From: Hyphomicrobium sp. MC1
GTDB taxonomy: Bacteria; Pseudomonadota; Alphaproteobacteria; Rhizobiales; Hyphomicrobiaceae
DNA: 64,000 bases
Assembly (NCBI RefSeq): GCF_000253295.1
Contig: NC_015717.1
Span: 868,001 to 932,000, forward strand
Direction of reading: 5' to 3'
Shown: one piece after another, positions 46,208-54,716 of the stretch
Layout of the letters: each line of letters opens with the position of its first letter
How positions within the stretch are numbered: the stretch's first letter is position 1
Notes under the pieces: generated by a model
The model's input: only the letters and a program-made list of their open reading frames with translations
What the model was told of the DNA's origin: nothing
Databases searched by the model: none
Position numbers and translations under genes: made by a program

Positions 46208-46627
46208 ATGCGCGTTTCCGATGCGCTCGACATCGACGAAGCGGAACTCGAAGAGCGCTTCGTCAGGGCGTCGGGACCGGGTGGCCAAAACGTCAACAAG
46301 GTGTCGACGGCAGTCGAACTGAGGTTCAACCTGCGAGCCAACACGTCGATACCGCCTTACGCCCGCGAGCGCCTGAAGCGGCTTGCGGGGCGGCGGCTGA
46401 CACTCGATGGCGTGATCGTCATCCAGGCGGACCGGTTTCGAAGTCAGGAGCAGAACCGGGCGGATGCGCGTGCACGCCTCGCTGAGTTGATTGCAGAAGC
46501 GTTGGTGCGGCCGAAGCTTCGGATCAAAACCAAGCCGTCGCGCGGCGCCCGTGAAGAGCGCATCAAAGCAAAGACCGTGCGCGGGCAGGTGAAGAAAATG
46601 CGAAGCCGTAAAGTCGATTTCGATTGA
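46208..46627 (+). CDS. arfB: Alternative ribosome-rescue peptidyl-tRNA hydrolase ArfB
   Basis: The 139-residue protein has the release-factor GGQ motif in RASGPGGQNVNKVSTAVELR and a basic C-terminal tail (RIKAKTVRGQVKKMRSRKVD) that enters the mRNA channel of stalled ribosomes. It hydrolyses peptidyl-tRNA on non-stop complexes. It follows the glyoxalase-fold gene by 7 nt. The length is normal for ArfB (YaeJ). Confidence 0.95.
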   Translation: MRVSDALDIDEAELEERFVRASGPGGQNVNKVSTAVELRFNLRANTSIPPYARERLKRLAGRRLTLDGVIVIQADRFRSQEQNRADARARLAELIAEALVRPKLRIKTKPSRGAREERIKAKTVRGQVKKMRSRKVDFD

Positions 46628-46672
46628 GACCGCTGTGCGGCTTCGCGAGTAACCGTCTTGTCGCCTGTTGGA

Positions 46673-47062
46673 TCAGGCGATCACCGCGGCGATGCCGGCG
46701 GCTGTCTTCAGGAGATTGGCGAATTCGGTAAGCGTCTGCTGGAGCGGGTCGGTCGCGGCCGTATCGGTGGTCGTCGTGCTATCGCTCGTCTGCGATGTCG
46801 CGTCGGCCTTGCCGTGGTGGCCGTGCGCACCATGAGCGTGCGATTTGCCGTCATTCGAGCCGTTGAGCATCGAAAGATCGGTTTTGAACTTGGTCGTGAA
46901 CGGATTGGTGTCGGAGGGATCGGTCGTGGCCGGTGGCGTGATGTAGGACAGGGCTGTCGTCTGACCGGCTTGCGTCTGCTGGCCGGGCGAAGCCAGGAGA
47001 TCGAGCGCCTGCTGGCGATAGCGTGCGTAGGCGTCCGAGTTGCCGACGGATGAAATGGACAT
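46673..47062 (-). CDS. Hypothetical protein with His-rich segment
   Basis: A 129-residue protein with an AGGAGA ribosome site. The N-terminus is polar (SVGNSDAYARYRQQALDLLA), the middle has a metal-binding-like KSHAHGAHGHHGKAD, then a Ser/Thr/Asp linker and a hydrophobic end QTLTEFANLLKTAAGIAAVIA. No signal peptide. The family is unrecognised; the His cluster could bind Ni, Zn or Cu. Confidence 0.55.
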   Translation of the reverse strand: MSISSVGNSDAYARYRQQALDLLASPGQQTQAGQTTALSYITPPATTDPSDTNPFTTKFKTDLSMLNGSNDGKSHAHGAHGHHGKADATSQTSDSTTTTDTAATDPLQQTLTEFANLLKTAAGIAAVIA

Positions 47063-47285
47063 GCGGTCTCCTATGGAGCGGAGGCATAAAGGAGGGCCGT
47101 GATGGCCTTGTCGGCCGCGGTAAGCACATGCAAATGACCCGCCGCCGATGAAACAGCGTTTTCTAACCCGCGAACCTCGCCCGAGGCTGACATTGTCATC
47201 GATTTGAGAAAAGGCGGCTCCGCGCCTGAAGCGCGATGTGGCCGAAGCGGCGCGCTGGGGAAATGCGAATGCTTGGTTTGAAATC

Positions 47286-47362
47286 TGGTAGCGGGAGGCG
47301 GACTTGAACCGCCGACCTGCGGATTATGAGACCGCCGCTCTAACCACCTGAGCTATCCCGCC
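47286..47362 (-). tRNA. tRNA-Met (anticodon CAU)
   Basis: Read on the minus strand: acceptor GGCGGGA pairs with TCCCGCT, D-arm GCTC / GAGC, anticodon loop CTCATAA with CAT, T-arm GGCGG-TTCAAGT-CCGCC and an encoded CCA end; 77 nt. The elongator Met pattern fits best; Ile2 (CAU, lysidine) is the alternative. Confidence 0.93.
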
Positions 47363-47487
47363 ACACGCGGCGCGCTGCGCCGTCGAGGGACCGTCTATAG
47401 GGAGCGCCGTGCCTTTCTGTCAACACGGCGCGCCGTCTCAAAATGCCGCCGAACCGCTTATCTCGGCAATTGGTTGAGGGCTGGCAG

Positions 47488-48225
47488 CTATTCCGCCGCT
47501 TCGGGGCGGAGGGAAGCCGAGCCTTCGTCCTTGCGGAAGCGCATCATCGTGAAGATGCCCCAGGGTCGGAGTGCCTTGCGGTCCATCAGCTTCAGGTCCG
47601 GGCAGACCATGACGCGCGAGACGTCGAAGACGGAATGCCAGCCGACGAGGTCGGCGAACGGTGCCATCTGGCGCTCGACCCAGCCGCGGACGCCTTCGTC
47701 CTGGCTGAAGTGATTGACCAGCATGACCTCGCCGCCGGGCTTGGTTACGCGTGCGAGTTCAAGCATCACCTTCTTGGGATCGGGAACGACGGTGATGACG
47801 TACATCGCAACCGTCGTGTCGAAGGTGTTGTCGGGGAAAGTGAGATTGCTGGCGTCCATCTCGTGGAGGCCGGAAACGTTCGTCAGCTTTTCGGCTTTGA
47901 CGCGCTCGCGGGCCTTCTCAAGCATTTCAGGCGCGAGGTCGATGCCAACGATGTCGAGGTGTTTCTTGTAGTTCGGAAGTGACAAGCCGGTGCCGACGCC
48001 AACTTCGAGAACGCGCCCTGAGCCGGAGTTGATGATTTCGACGGCATGACGGCGGCCAGCGGTCGAAACGGCTCCGAAGGTATAGTCGTAGACAGGCGCC
48101 CAACGACGGTAAGCGTCGCGAACCTGGCCTTCGTCGAGTTGAAGTACCTTCGTTGCAGAACGCCCTTTCTGTGCTTCCGACCGCGCTGTCGCGGAGCGGA
48201 AGCTCGAAGGCTTGTTATCACTCAC
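47488..48225 (-). CDS. pmtA: Phosphatidylethanolamine N-methyltransferase PmtA (Rhodobacter type)
   Basis: A 245-residue SAM methyltransferase with the PmtA core RRWAPVYDYTFGAVSTAGRR and SAM motif RVLEVGVGTGLSLPNYKK, IVGIDLAPEMLEKARERV and VMLVNHFSQDEG. In Rhodobacter and Bradyrhizobium the soluble enzyme methylates phosphatidylethanolamine to phosphatidylcholine. The first 30 residues are a hydrophilic extension. The start is GTG behind GGAG. UbiE-like enzymes share the fold, so the substrate is likely but not certain. It runs after mnmA on the same strand. Confidence 0.72.
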   Translation of the reverse strand: MSDNKPSSFRSATARSEAQKGRSATKVLQLDEGQVRDAYRRWAPVYDYTFGAVSTAGRRHAVEIINSGSGRVLEVGVGTGLSLPNYKKHLDIVGIDLAPEMLEKARERVKAEKLTNVSGLHEMDASNLTFPDNTFDTTVAMYVITVVPDPKKVMLELARVTKPGGEVMLVNHFSQDEGVRGWVERQMAPFADLVGWHSVFDVSRVMVCPDLKLMDRKALRPWGIFTMMRFRKDEGSASLRPEAAE

Positions 48226-48267
48226 TGCCGATCTCCATCAGTCCGCAAACAATCTTGCCCGATGCGC

Positions 48268-49494
48268 CTAGCGTCCCAACTCGGCCATCGTCGTAACGCG
48301 AGGCTCGACACCGTTTGCCTTGATCGTCTTGGCAATCCAGCCCCCGCCGAGAACGCGTCCTTCCGTCCCGTCATCGGCATAAAACACGCACGCCTGACCG
48401 GTCGCAATACCTTCCTCACCGTCATGAAGTTCAATTCTGACCGCACCATTTTGTTCGATTTGCAGCAGTGCGAGCCGAAGCTTCTGCGACGAACGCATGC
48501 GAACATACAGCGAAAGTCCCGAGGCGCCGACGTCTTCGAGCGGCTTTTCCCCGAGCCAATTGACGTTGCGCAGCATCAGGCCGGTCGTCGTCAGCGCCGA
48601 GCGCGGCCCGACGATGACTTCGTTGCGGGCGGCGTCGAGGCGCACGACGTACAGCGGCTCGGCGGCGGGGATCTTGATGCCGCGACGCTGACCGACCGTG
48701 TAGTGAACGATGCCATCGTGACGGCCGAGAATGCGACCGTCGAGGTGGACGATGTTGCCGGAATCGAGCGCGGTCGGCTTCAGGCGTTCGATCACGTCGG
48801 TGTACTTGCCGGTCGGGACGAAGCAGATGTCCTGGCTGTCGGACTTATCAGCGACGGGCAGATTGAACGAGCGGGCAAGCTTGCGCACATCGTCCTTGCG
48901 CATGCCGCCGATCGGGAACCACAGGGACGCGAGCTGCTCCTTTGTGATCCCGAACAGAAAATAGCTCTGGTCGCGATCTGTATCGACGGCGCGGGCGAGG
49001 ACGGGGCCGTGCTCGGTGTCGAGCCGCTGCACGTAATGGCCCGTGACGAGTACGTCGGCGCCGAGGTCCTTGGCGGTGTCGAGAAGATCGCGGAACTTGA
49101 TCTCGTTGTTGCAGGTGACGCACGGAATCGGCGTTTCGCCGGCGACGTAGCTCTCGGCGAACGTCTCGATCACCTTGGCGGCGAAGCGCGTCTCGTAGTC
49201 CAGAACGTAATGGGGGATGTCGAGAGCTTCGGCGACGCGCCGAGCATCGTGGATATCCTGGCCGGCGCAACAGCTGCCCTTGCGTCCGGTGGCTGACCCA
49301 TGATCGTAAAGCTGGAGTGTGACGCCGATGACGTCGTGGCCGGCTGCCTTCATGATTGCCGCAGCAACTGAGCTGTCGACGCCGCCGGACATGGCGACGA
49401 CCACGCGCTTGCGAGCGGCCGGCGCCGCGATGGGCGCGTTGGCGGGATTGGTCATCGTGCCGCGGCTGGCAAATGTCGTTTCAGACTGAGTCAT
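48268..49494 (-). CDS. mnmA: tRNA-specific 2-thiouridylase MnmA
   Basis: The 408-residue enzyme has the PP-loop [18 protein letters not shown], a substrate Cys in [10 protein letters not shown], the second catalytic Cys in [12 protein letters not shown], and [17 protein letters not shown]. It thiolates U34 of Lys, Glu and Gln tRNAs using sulfur from a relay. It lies upstream of pmtA, with sequence-read spacing of 42 nt. The ATG of MTQSET is chosen; an internal ATG at 49455 is also possible. Confidence 0.95.
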   Translation of the reverse strand: MTQSETTFASRGTMTNPANAPIAAPAARKRVVVAMSGGVDSSVAAAIMKAAGHDVIGVTLQLYDHGSATGRKGSCCAGQDIHDARRVAEALDIPHYVLDYETRFAAKVIETFAESYVAGETPIPCVTCNNEIKFRDLLDTAKDLGADVLVTGHYVQRLDTEHGPVLARAVDTDRDQSYFLFGITKEQLASLWFPIGGMRKDDVRKLARSFNLPVADKSDSQDICFVPTGKYTDVIERLKPTALDSGNIVHLDGRILGRHDGIVHYTVGQRRGIKIPAAEPLYVVRLDAARNEVIVGPRSALTTTGLMLRNVNWLGEKPLEDVGASGLSLYVRMRSSQKLRLALLQIEQNGAVRIELHDGEEGIATGQACVFYADDGTEGRVLGGGWIAKTIKANGVEPRVTTMAELGR

Positions 49495-49907
49495 GGTGAT
49501 CAAGCAGAGGCTAGGGTAACTCAAAGCGGGCCATCGGTCGGCCCCTGCAACGCTATCCCTGTGCCGCTATCCTTCAAAAGATTGAACAGATTCAGACAAC
49601 TACCGTGACGCAGCCTGGATGGCGCCACCGCCAATTCGAATAGCGTGTAATCAATAGTTCTCAAATCTGCCATCGGCAAGGCTGTGTGTCATCCGGAAGC
49701 TGCCGTTGGCCCATTTTTCGCTGAGAAAGACTTACGGTTAGCGATTGGGTCACAATGGAACAGTTCGCCTCATCGGCGCCCTATTTCAGTGGCCGGAATG
49801 TTGGAATTGGCACGCCTATTTAAGTCTTTTTCACTCAATGGGTTAGTGCTAATTTAATCGCAAACCGGTTATAACTGAGCCGTGGTCAAGAGTGTGTATC
49901 GAGTATC
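49495..49907. other. Intergenic region upstream of sciP
   Basis: About 410 nt between divergent mnmA and sciP. It holds a CtrA-like box at 49843-49857 and one GANTC (GATTC at 49589-49593), the CcrM methylation target in alphaproteobacteria. Nothing else was recognised. Confidence 0.5.
49843..49857 (+). promoter_or_regulatory. CtrA-like box in the sciP promoter
   Basis: TTAG-N7-TTAA matches the CtrA consensus TTAA-N7-TTAA at seven of eight positions. It ends 50 nt before the sciP start, a suitable spot for activation. In Caulobacter CtrA activates sciP. Confidence 0.5.
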
Positions 49908-50186
49908 ATGACCGAACAGCAGATGAGAGCGCGCGGGCGCTATGTGATCGGACCCGATGGGTCTCCGCTCACAGTCGCAGATCTTCCCCCGCGGGATACG
50001 AAACGTTGGGTTATTCGCCGCAAGGCTGAAGTGGTTGCTGCCGTGCGCGGCGGACTGCTCAGCATTGAGGAGGCGTGCGAGCGGTATACGCTGACCGTCG
50101 ACGAGTTTTTGTCGTGGCAGCGTTCAATCGACAAGCATGGCCTTCCGGGTCTTCGGGCGACGCGCCTGCAGGACTATCGCGAATAA
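49908..50186 (+). CDS. sciP: CtrA inhibitor SciP (DUF1153)
   Basis: The 92-residue protein is the small CtrA inhibitor: MRARGRYVIGPDGSPLTVAD, DTKRWVIRRKAEVVAAVRGG, EEACERYTLTVDEFLSWQ and GLPGLRATRLQDYR, which form a helix-turn-helix of the trpR/DUF1153 type. It binds CtrA at promoters and blocks polymerase recruitment during the cell cycle. It lies 2 kb from ctrA and carries a CtrA-like box upstream. The stop codon sits inside an 8-bp palindrome. Confidence 0.95.
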   Translation: MTEQQMRARGRYVIGPDGSPLTVADLPPRDTKRWVIRRKAEVVAAVRGGLLSIEEACERYTLTVDEFLSWQRSIDKHGLPGLRATRLQDYRE

Positions 50187-50195
50187 CTTCGCGAT
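50176..50195. repeat. Palindrome spanning the sciP stop codon
   Basis: ATCGCGAA-TAAC-TTCGCGAT is a perfect 8-bp stem whose loop contains the sciP TAA stop. It lacks a T-run. It may be a weak terminator between the convergent genes. Confidence 0.5.
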
Positions 50196-50255
50196 CCTCG
50201 TGAGGTGAACGCGGCGGCTCGCGCTTGCGGGCCGTTGAGCCGTGTCCAACTGGAT

Positions 50256-50945
50256 TTACGGTTGAGAAGCAGACTGCGCGGCAGGTTTTGCCTGCGCAGC
50301 CTTGACCTTTGTCTTGGGCTTCTTCGCGGTCTTTGCCGGTTTTGTTGCGGACGCGACGGCGTCGCCTGGTGGCGGAGGCCACGCGGCGACGGTCGTCGGG
50401 CCGTGGCAGCCTTCTTCGCCTTTCGACCAGCGGGAAATGTCGTCGGTCATGGCGGCGGCGTAAGCGTCCGACATCTTGCGGTTTTCGACGGTGACACTGG
50501 CGGTTTCTTCGCCGGTCGGCTCGATTTCAACCAGATAGGCTTTGAGCCCACGCGGGTTGGCCTGCGATGGATCACGCACGTGGATTGTGATCACGGCCTT
50601 GCCGCCGGTGCCGCGCGATGGCGCGTCGGCCGCAGCATGGAAGATATAATCTTTCTTGAGTGGGCCATTCACTGAAAACCAGCAAGCCATCGCGCCGGTC
50701 GCGATGTGCGAATAGATCGTCGTCGCCGATCCGACAGCGCCGCGAATGGGAGTGCCGGGAGGTGCCTCAGGGTCGCCGGGTGCTGTCGTTGGCGACGTCG
50801 GCATCGTGACGGGCGTGGGTGCTGTTGCAGCCGTCGATTGCGCGCCGAGCGAGGGCAGTTCAGGGGTATTGCCTGCGCAACCCGATAGCGACGCAGCCAA
50901 AAGCAGCGCCGAAGCGGCCATGCATGATGGACGGCGAAGCGACAT
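50256..50945 (-). CDS. Lipoprotein of unknown function
   Basis: A 229-residue protein with a signal peptide and lipobox SLSGC (Cys about residue 23), a Pro/Thr-rich linker, then a compact beta-rich domain (AVITIHVRDPSQANPRGLKA, YLVEIEPTGEETASVTVENR) containing two Cys (MACWF and EEGCHG), likely a disulfide. The C-terminal 40 residues are Ala/Lys-rich. No family is recognised. It lies between fliJ-like and sciP on the minus strand, its stop 69 nt from the sciP stop. Confidence 0.75.
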   Translation of the reverse strand: MSLRRPSCMAASALLLAASLSGCAGNTPELPSLGAQSTAATAPTPVTMPTSPTTAPGDPEAPPGTPIRGAVGSATTIYSHIATGAMACWFSVNGPLKKDYIFHAAADAPSRGTGGKAVITIHVRDPSQANPRGLKAYLVEIEPTGEETASVTVENRKMSDAYAAAMTDDISRWSKGEEGCHGPTTVAAWPPPPGDAVASATKPAKTAKKPKTKVKAAQAKPAAQSASQP

Positions 50946-51079
50946 CTTCCCCCAAAGTGCAGTCCAATCGAATCGTCATTCTGAGCACTGCAACGGCACA
51001 GACTCCTGCCCGCCGCGTCACGTTTGGGCAAGGGGGCGGAGCACTTTCAGCCGCGCCGCCAACAGAATTTGGAATGAAA

Positions 51080-51106
51080 AAGGCGGCGCCTTTCGGGCAC
51101 CGCCTT
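51080..51106 (-). terminator. Rho-independent terminator of the fliJ-like gene
   Basis: On the minus strand AAGGCGGTGCC, loop CGAAA, GGCGCCGCCTT (one G-T pair), then TTTTTC, 56 nt past the stop codon at 51163. The hairpin reads well on one strand. Confidence 0.85.
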
Positions 51107-51162
51107 GAAGCCTGCCTTTTTCTGACGGCCTACACAACCCAAGTTCGCCCGGAGCGCAAGGC

Positions 51163-51546
51163 TCAGCGAAGGGCCGTGAAGCCGAGCGGACGGTCGCGGC
51201 GGCCGGGGCGCGGATCGTCCATATTCTGGGACTGCTGGGAGGCCCGGGAAAACTGTTCGACGGTATCATCGCGCTCGCGGACGGCGGCGGTAAGCTTCTC
51301 GCGGAGGCCTTCCGTCGACTGGCGGAGGTTGTCGCGGCGTTGGGCGGCGGCCTTCGCAAAGGTCGAGTAGGAGAAATGCCCGCGATCGCGAATGCCGGTG
51401 CGATCCTCTTCGAGCTGGATCTGGCGTTCCAAATCAGCAGCCATTTGATCAAATTCGCGAATAATGCGCTCGAGATCGTCAACCTTTCGGGACTTCTCTT
51501 CCACTTCTCGACGCTTCAGGCGGATGGCCAGGTCACGTGACTTCAT
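51163..51546 (-). CDS. fliJ: FliJ-like flagellar export protein
   Basis: A 127-residue, almost entirely helical protein: MKSRDLAIRLKRREVEEKSRK, a coiled coil to about residue 55 (EFDQMAADLERQIQLEEDRT), the conserved SYSTFAKAAAQRRDNLRQS and a charged end. This matches the FliJ-like proteins encoded beside ctrA in Rhizobiales, which assist export of flagellar proteins with FliI. No other flagellar genes lie in the window, so the function is inferred from homology and position. A near-CtrA site at 51713-51727 lies upstream. Confidence 0.7.
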   Translation of the reverse strand: MKSRDLAIRLKRREVEEKSRKVDDLERIIREFDQMAADLERQIQLEEDRTGIRDRGHFSYSTFAKAAAQRRDNLRQSTEGLREKLTAAVRERDDTVEQFSRASQQSQNMDDPRPGRRDRPLGFTALR

Positions 51547-51898
51547 CGTTCGATACCCCAAACACATTCGAACCCTGGTATCCAAGAAGCATGCCAGATC
51601 ATTGATAAGGCTTTGCTACTACAGCAACCAGGAAGAAATACCTTAAATCCGGCAAGAGGCTGCGTTGCAACAGCTCTTTAGGACCCTCAATACTCTAAAT
51701 AACATTCTGCACTTAAGTTGCGGTAAAGCAACGCGTAACTAATTCTGATCGGTCGTTTCGTTTGGGGGCAGCTTTTGGCCATAACCCATCTAGGGCAATG
51801 ACGCGAATTCTGTTAGCTCTTGATTCGAGCCGTATATGGATTGCGAGGCGATTGTATAGGCCAATCAATGGGGTGGGCGCCCCAGCGAGAGGTTTCGC

Positions 51899-51913
51899 TT
51901 AGGGTCTGTTAGC
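51899..51913 (+). repeat. 15-bp repeated motif upstream of ctrA, copy 1
   Basis: TTAGGGTCTGTTAGC. It differs from the second copy at two positions. The TTAG and TTAG halves are 6 nt apart, one less than a standard CtrA box, so it may bind a related factor or be a CtrA site with altered spacing. Confidence 0.5.
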
Positions 51914-52094
51914 GGGTCGAGAGGGGCAAGTTCTAATACATCGAAACTTGTGGCGGGCCGTTGTCCGGCGCGAACGGGATTACTTTGTCCCGTTATCGAC
52001 GGCGCGTGACCCGAGATCGTGAAAGCCGTATCATCGGCTGCGGACGCTGACGTGTTTCGGCATTCCGACAGTATGGTGAAATAGCTAACGCGGA

Positions 52095-52109
52095 TTAGGG
52101 TTTGTTAAC
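52095..52109 (+). repeat. 15-bp repeated motif upstream of ctrA, copy 2
   Basis: TTAGGGTTTGTTAAC, 112 nt before the ctrA start and 13 of 15 identical to the copy at 51899. The closeness to the gene and the TTAAC half suggest a regulatory site. Confidence 0.5.
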
Positions 52110-52221
52110 CTCTCGTCGCTAACTTCCTAACGATCGCTTAGCTCGACTGTAGTGCGTTCACTTTGAGCAAAGAGCAGACATAGCGCGGACACGGATCGGA
52201 TAGGGCACCAGAGGGACGGTC

Positions 52222-52920
52222 ATGCGGGTTCTACTCATTGAAGATGATAGTGCCACGGCGCAAAGCATCGAGCTTATGCTGCAGTCGGAAGGTTTTAACG
52301 TTTACACGACGGATCTTGGGGAAGAGGGCGTCGATCTCGGCAAACTTTATGATTACGATATTATTCTCCTCGACCTGAACCTTCCCGACATGAGCGGCTA
52401 TGAAGTTCTGAAGACGCTGCGCGTGGCAAAGGTCGGCACGCCAATTCTCATTCTATCGGGCCTCGCCGGCATCGACGACAAAGTTCGCGGTCTCGGCTTC
52501 GGCGCCGACGACTATATGACGAAGCCGTTCCACAAGGACGAACTCGTCGCGCGAATCCAGGCGATCGTTCGCCGTTCGAAGGGTCATGCGCAATCGGTCA
52601 TCGAGACGGGCGATCTTCGCGTTAACCTCGACACCAAGACGGTCGACGTCAACAATCAGCGCGTGCATCTGACGGGTAAGGAATACCAGATGCTCGAGCT
52701 GCTCTCGCTGCGCAAGGGCACGACGCTGACGAAGGAGATGTTCCTTAATCATCTCTACGGCGGCATGGACGAGCCCGAGCTCAAGATCATCGACGTGTTC
52801 ATATGCAAACTTCGTAAGAAGCTGCAGGCAGCGACCGGCGGCAAGCACTACATCGAGACGGTGTGGGGCCGCGGCTACGTTCTTCGCGATCCGAGTGATG
52901 AAGGCTCTGAGGCCGCGTAG
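52222..52920 (+). CDS. ctrA: Cell-cycle response regulator CtrA
   Basis: The 232-residue protein is CtrA: receiver [20 protein letters not shown] with phospho-acceptor Asp51 in [36 protein letters not shown] and winged helix [48 protein letters not shown]. It controls replication, division and flagellar genes in alphaproteobacteria. The last residues are acidic (SDEGSEAA) instead of the Ala-Ala degradation tail reported in Caulobacter, yet they do end in Ala-Ala. It stands alone with a long promoter region. Confidence 0.97.
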   Translation: MRVLLIEDDSATAQSIELMLQSEGFNVYTTDLGEEGVDLGKLYDYDIILLDLNLPDMSGYEVLKTLRVAKVGTPILILSGLAGIDDKVRGLGFGADDYMTKPFHKDELVARIQAIVRRSKGHAQSVIETGDLRVNLDTKTVDVNNQRVHLTGKEYQMLELLSLRKGTTLTKEMFLNHLYGGMDEPELKIIDVFICKLRKKLQAATGGKHYIETVWGRGYVLRDPSDEGSEAA

Positions 52921-52946
52921 GCCAGAGCGTCATTGCGATCACGCGC

Positions 52947-52978
52947 ACAGGGGCCATGACGGCCCTTGTCGTGTTTTT
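52947..52978 (+). terminator. Rho-independent terminator of ctrA
   Basis: ACAGGGGCC, loop ATGAC, GGCCCTTGT (one G-T pair), then GTTTTT. It starts 26 nt past the stop. Confidence 0.75.
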
Positions 52979-53014
52979 GGGAGGCATGCGGAGTGCGGCA
53001 AGCTTCCCGCCGCG

Positions 53015-54487
53015 CTATTTCAACGGAGCGTCGGGCGTTTCGCGAGCGCCAAAGCGATAGTTGAGCGAGAGGCGGCCCATCTGGATGGTGGGATCGAATT
53101 TAGTCGAGATGAACTGATTGATCTGAGGAAGGTCGTTCGGCAATAACGTCACCTCATCGCGGCTGAGATCGACATAGCGATACTCGGCCTTAAGCGACAG
53201 CGACTCCCAGATTTTCGTTTCGATACCGCCGCCGACGAAGAAGCCATCAAATCGCTGGCCGTCGATCAGGACTATACCGGTGCTCGCTCCGGAGAACCCG
53301 GCGTTGAGCGTCATCGGATCCATTCCGACGTTGGCATAGCCGACACTTCCGAAGACCAGCGTGTCGGGGGTAACGAGATATCCGAGCCTGCCGCCGACCA
53401 TCAGCATGTTGTCGAACTTCGAGATCGTGCCGGCGCCAAGAGTATCTACGCCGTCTGTCAGGCTGAGGGTGTTGCGGTTTTTGAGATTGGCAAAGTCGGC
53501 ATCGAAAAATGCGCCGATGACATAGCGTGTGTGGAGCTGGAGGTCGTAACCGACCGTGCCAGATATCAGTCCTCCGTCGCTTCCGATGCCATCAAGGGCG
53601 ACGTTGAAGATGGATCCCGGCGGCGATGAGCGATCTGCAACCGTCGCTTTATTGTTCGCGACGCCGTAGCCCGCGCCGATGCCGATATAGGGACCTGTCC
53701 AATTGCTGTTGACGGTCGGCGGCTGCGGATTGGTTGCGGCGTCGTTGCTGTCATCACCGAAGCGATAGTTCAGCGACAGTCGCGCCGTTTGAATCTGCGG
53801 TTTGATCGACGCGGATATGAAGTCGCTGACACCACTGCCAGGCAGGATCGTCGCGCTTTCGGCCTCAAGTGAGGTGTAGCGATACTCGGCCTTGACGCTG
53901 AATCCCTTGCCGATCAGCGTCTCGGCGCCGCCGCCGAAGAAATAGCCGTTGAAGCTTCCGACACTCGCGAGCGTTCCGCTGCCGCCGCCGCTGGCCGTTG
54001 AAACCGAGGCATCTACATCGCTCGTTTCGGCGTGCGTGTAGCCGCCCGTCGCGAAGAAGACCGTCGTCGGTGAAACCAAGTATCCGATCTTGCCGCCGAC
54101 CGAGAGCTGGTTATCGATCTTGAATTTGGCGCTCGCGTTCAGATCGTCGGCGGGCGGGATGCCAAGCGAGACCTTCGTCTCGATGTCGGCGAAATCGTAG
54201 TCGACGAATGCGCCGACGAGCAGCTTGTTATAGAGAATGCGATCGTAACCAGCGCCGAGGGTGAAAAAACCGCCGGTGCCACTGAGCCCGTTGATATCCA
54301 GGCCGCCGCTTATTCCCGTCACGTCAGGACCGGGACCGATCTTCATCTCATTGTTGGTGGCCCCGTAACCGCCTCCAATTCCGACCGAAAACCCATTCCA
54401 GTCGTTGGCGTGTGCCGGGTGACAGGCGAGCCCAAACGCAGCAGCCGAAACAGCGATGCTTAGTGCAATACTGATTGTGTTCGGCAT
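53015..54487 (-). CDS. Outer-membrane protein with two tandem Omp25-like beta barrels
   Basis: A 490-residue protein with a clear signal peptide (about 27 residues, ending CHPAHA). Two homologous barrels follow. Each opens with a WNGFSVGIGGGYGATNN / WTGPYIGIGAGYGVANN block, has GGKIGYLVSPTTVFFATGGY / GGRLGYLVTPDTLVFGSVGY, and closes with ARLSLNYRFG / GRLSLNYRFG, the last strand with its terminal aromatic. A linker of about 17 residues (DDSNDAATNPQPP) joins them. Such Omp25/OmpA-like barrels are surface proteins of Rhizobiales; a tandem pair in one chain is unusual. Confidence 0.85.
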   Translation of the reverse strand: MPNTISIALSIAVSAAAFGLACHPAHANDWNGFSVGIGGGYGATNNEMKIGPGPDVTGISGGLDINGLSGTGGFFTLGAGYDRILYNKLLVGAFVDYDFADIETKVSLGIPPADDLNASAKFKIDNQLSVGGKIGYLVSPTTVFFATGGYTHAETSDVDASVSTASGGGSGTLASVGSFNGYFFGGGAETLIGKGFSVKAEYRYTSLEAESATILPGSGVSDFISASIKPQIQTARLSLNYRFGDDSNDAATNPQPPTVNSNWTGPYIGIGAGYGVANNKATVADRSSPPGSIFNVALDGIGSDGGLISGTVGYDLQLHTRYVIGAFFDADFANLKNRNTLSLTDGVDTLGAGTISKFDNMLMVGGRLGYLVTPDTLVFGSVGYANVGMDPMTLNAGFSGASTGIVLIDGQRFDGFFVGGGIETKIWESLSLKAEYRYVDLSRDEVTLLPNDLPQINQFISTKFDPTIQMGRLSLNYRFGARETPDAPLK

Positions 54488-54716
54488 TGTTGCTTGTTCC
54501 CGCATCGAGCAAAAATTGAGCGTATGCGGACGATCGTGCGATTCGGCTTTGGCGCGGAGATGCCGAAAGGCAATGAACAATGATTGTTAATTAGGCAGAT
54601 GATCTGGGGGTGGTTGGGTAGAGGCCGCTGCTGTGCCGATATTTGCGCCAATGCGACGCTGCTACCTGCACCGCAAGATGCGCTAAGACCCAGGTCGGCA
54701 ATACGGAGCGAATCTC

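Larger units (their letters stand above)
51547..52221. promoter_or_regulatory. Long regulatory gap between fliJ-like and ctrA
   Basis: About 675 nt without a gene, as expected for ctrA, which is transcribed from multiple promoters. It contains TTAA-N7-TAAA (51713-51727, one mismatch to a CtrA box), two copies of a 15-bp motif at 51899 and 52095, several GTTAGC/GCTAAC words and one GATTC (51822-51826), a CcrM methylation site in Caulobacter terms. Confidence 0.6.

Noticed and set aside
48046..49296. 416-residue plus-strand frame opposite mnmA and pmtA
   Set aside because: It spans two well-identified minus-strand genes and has no domain.
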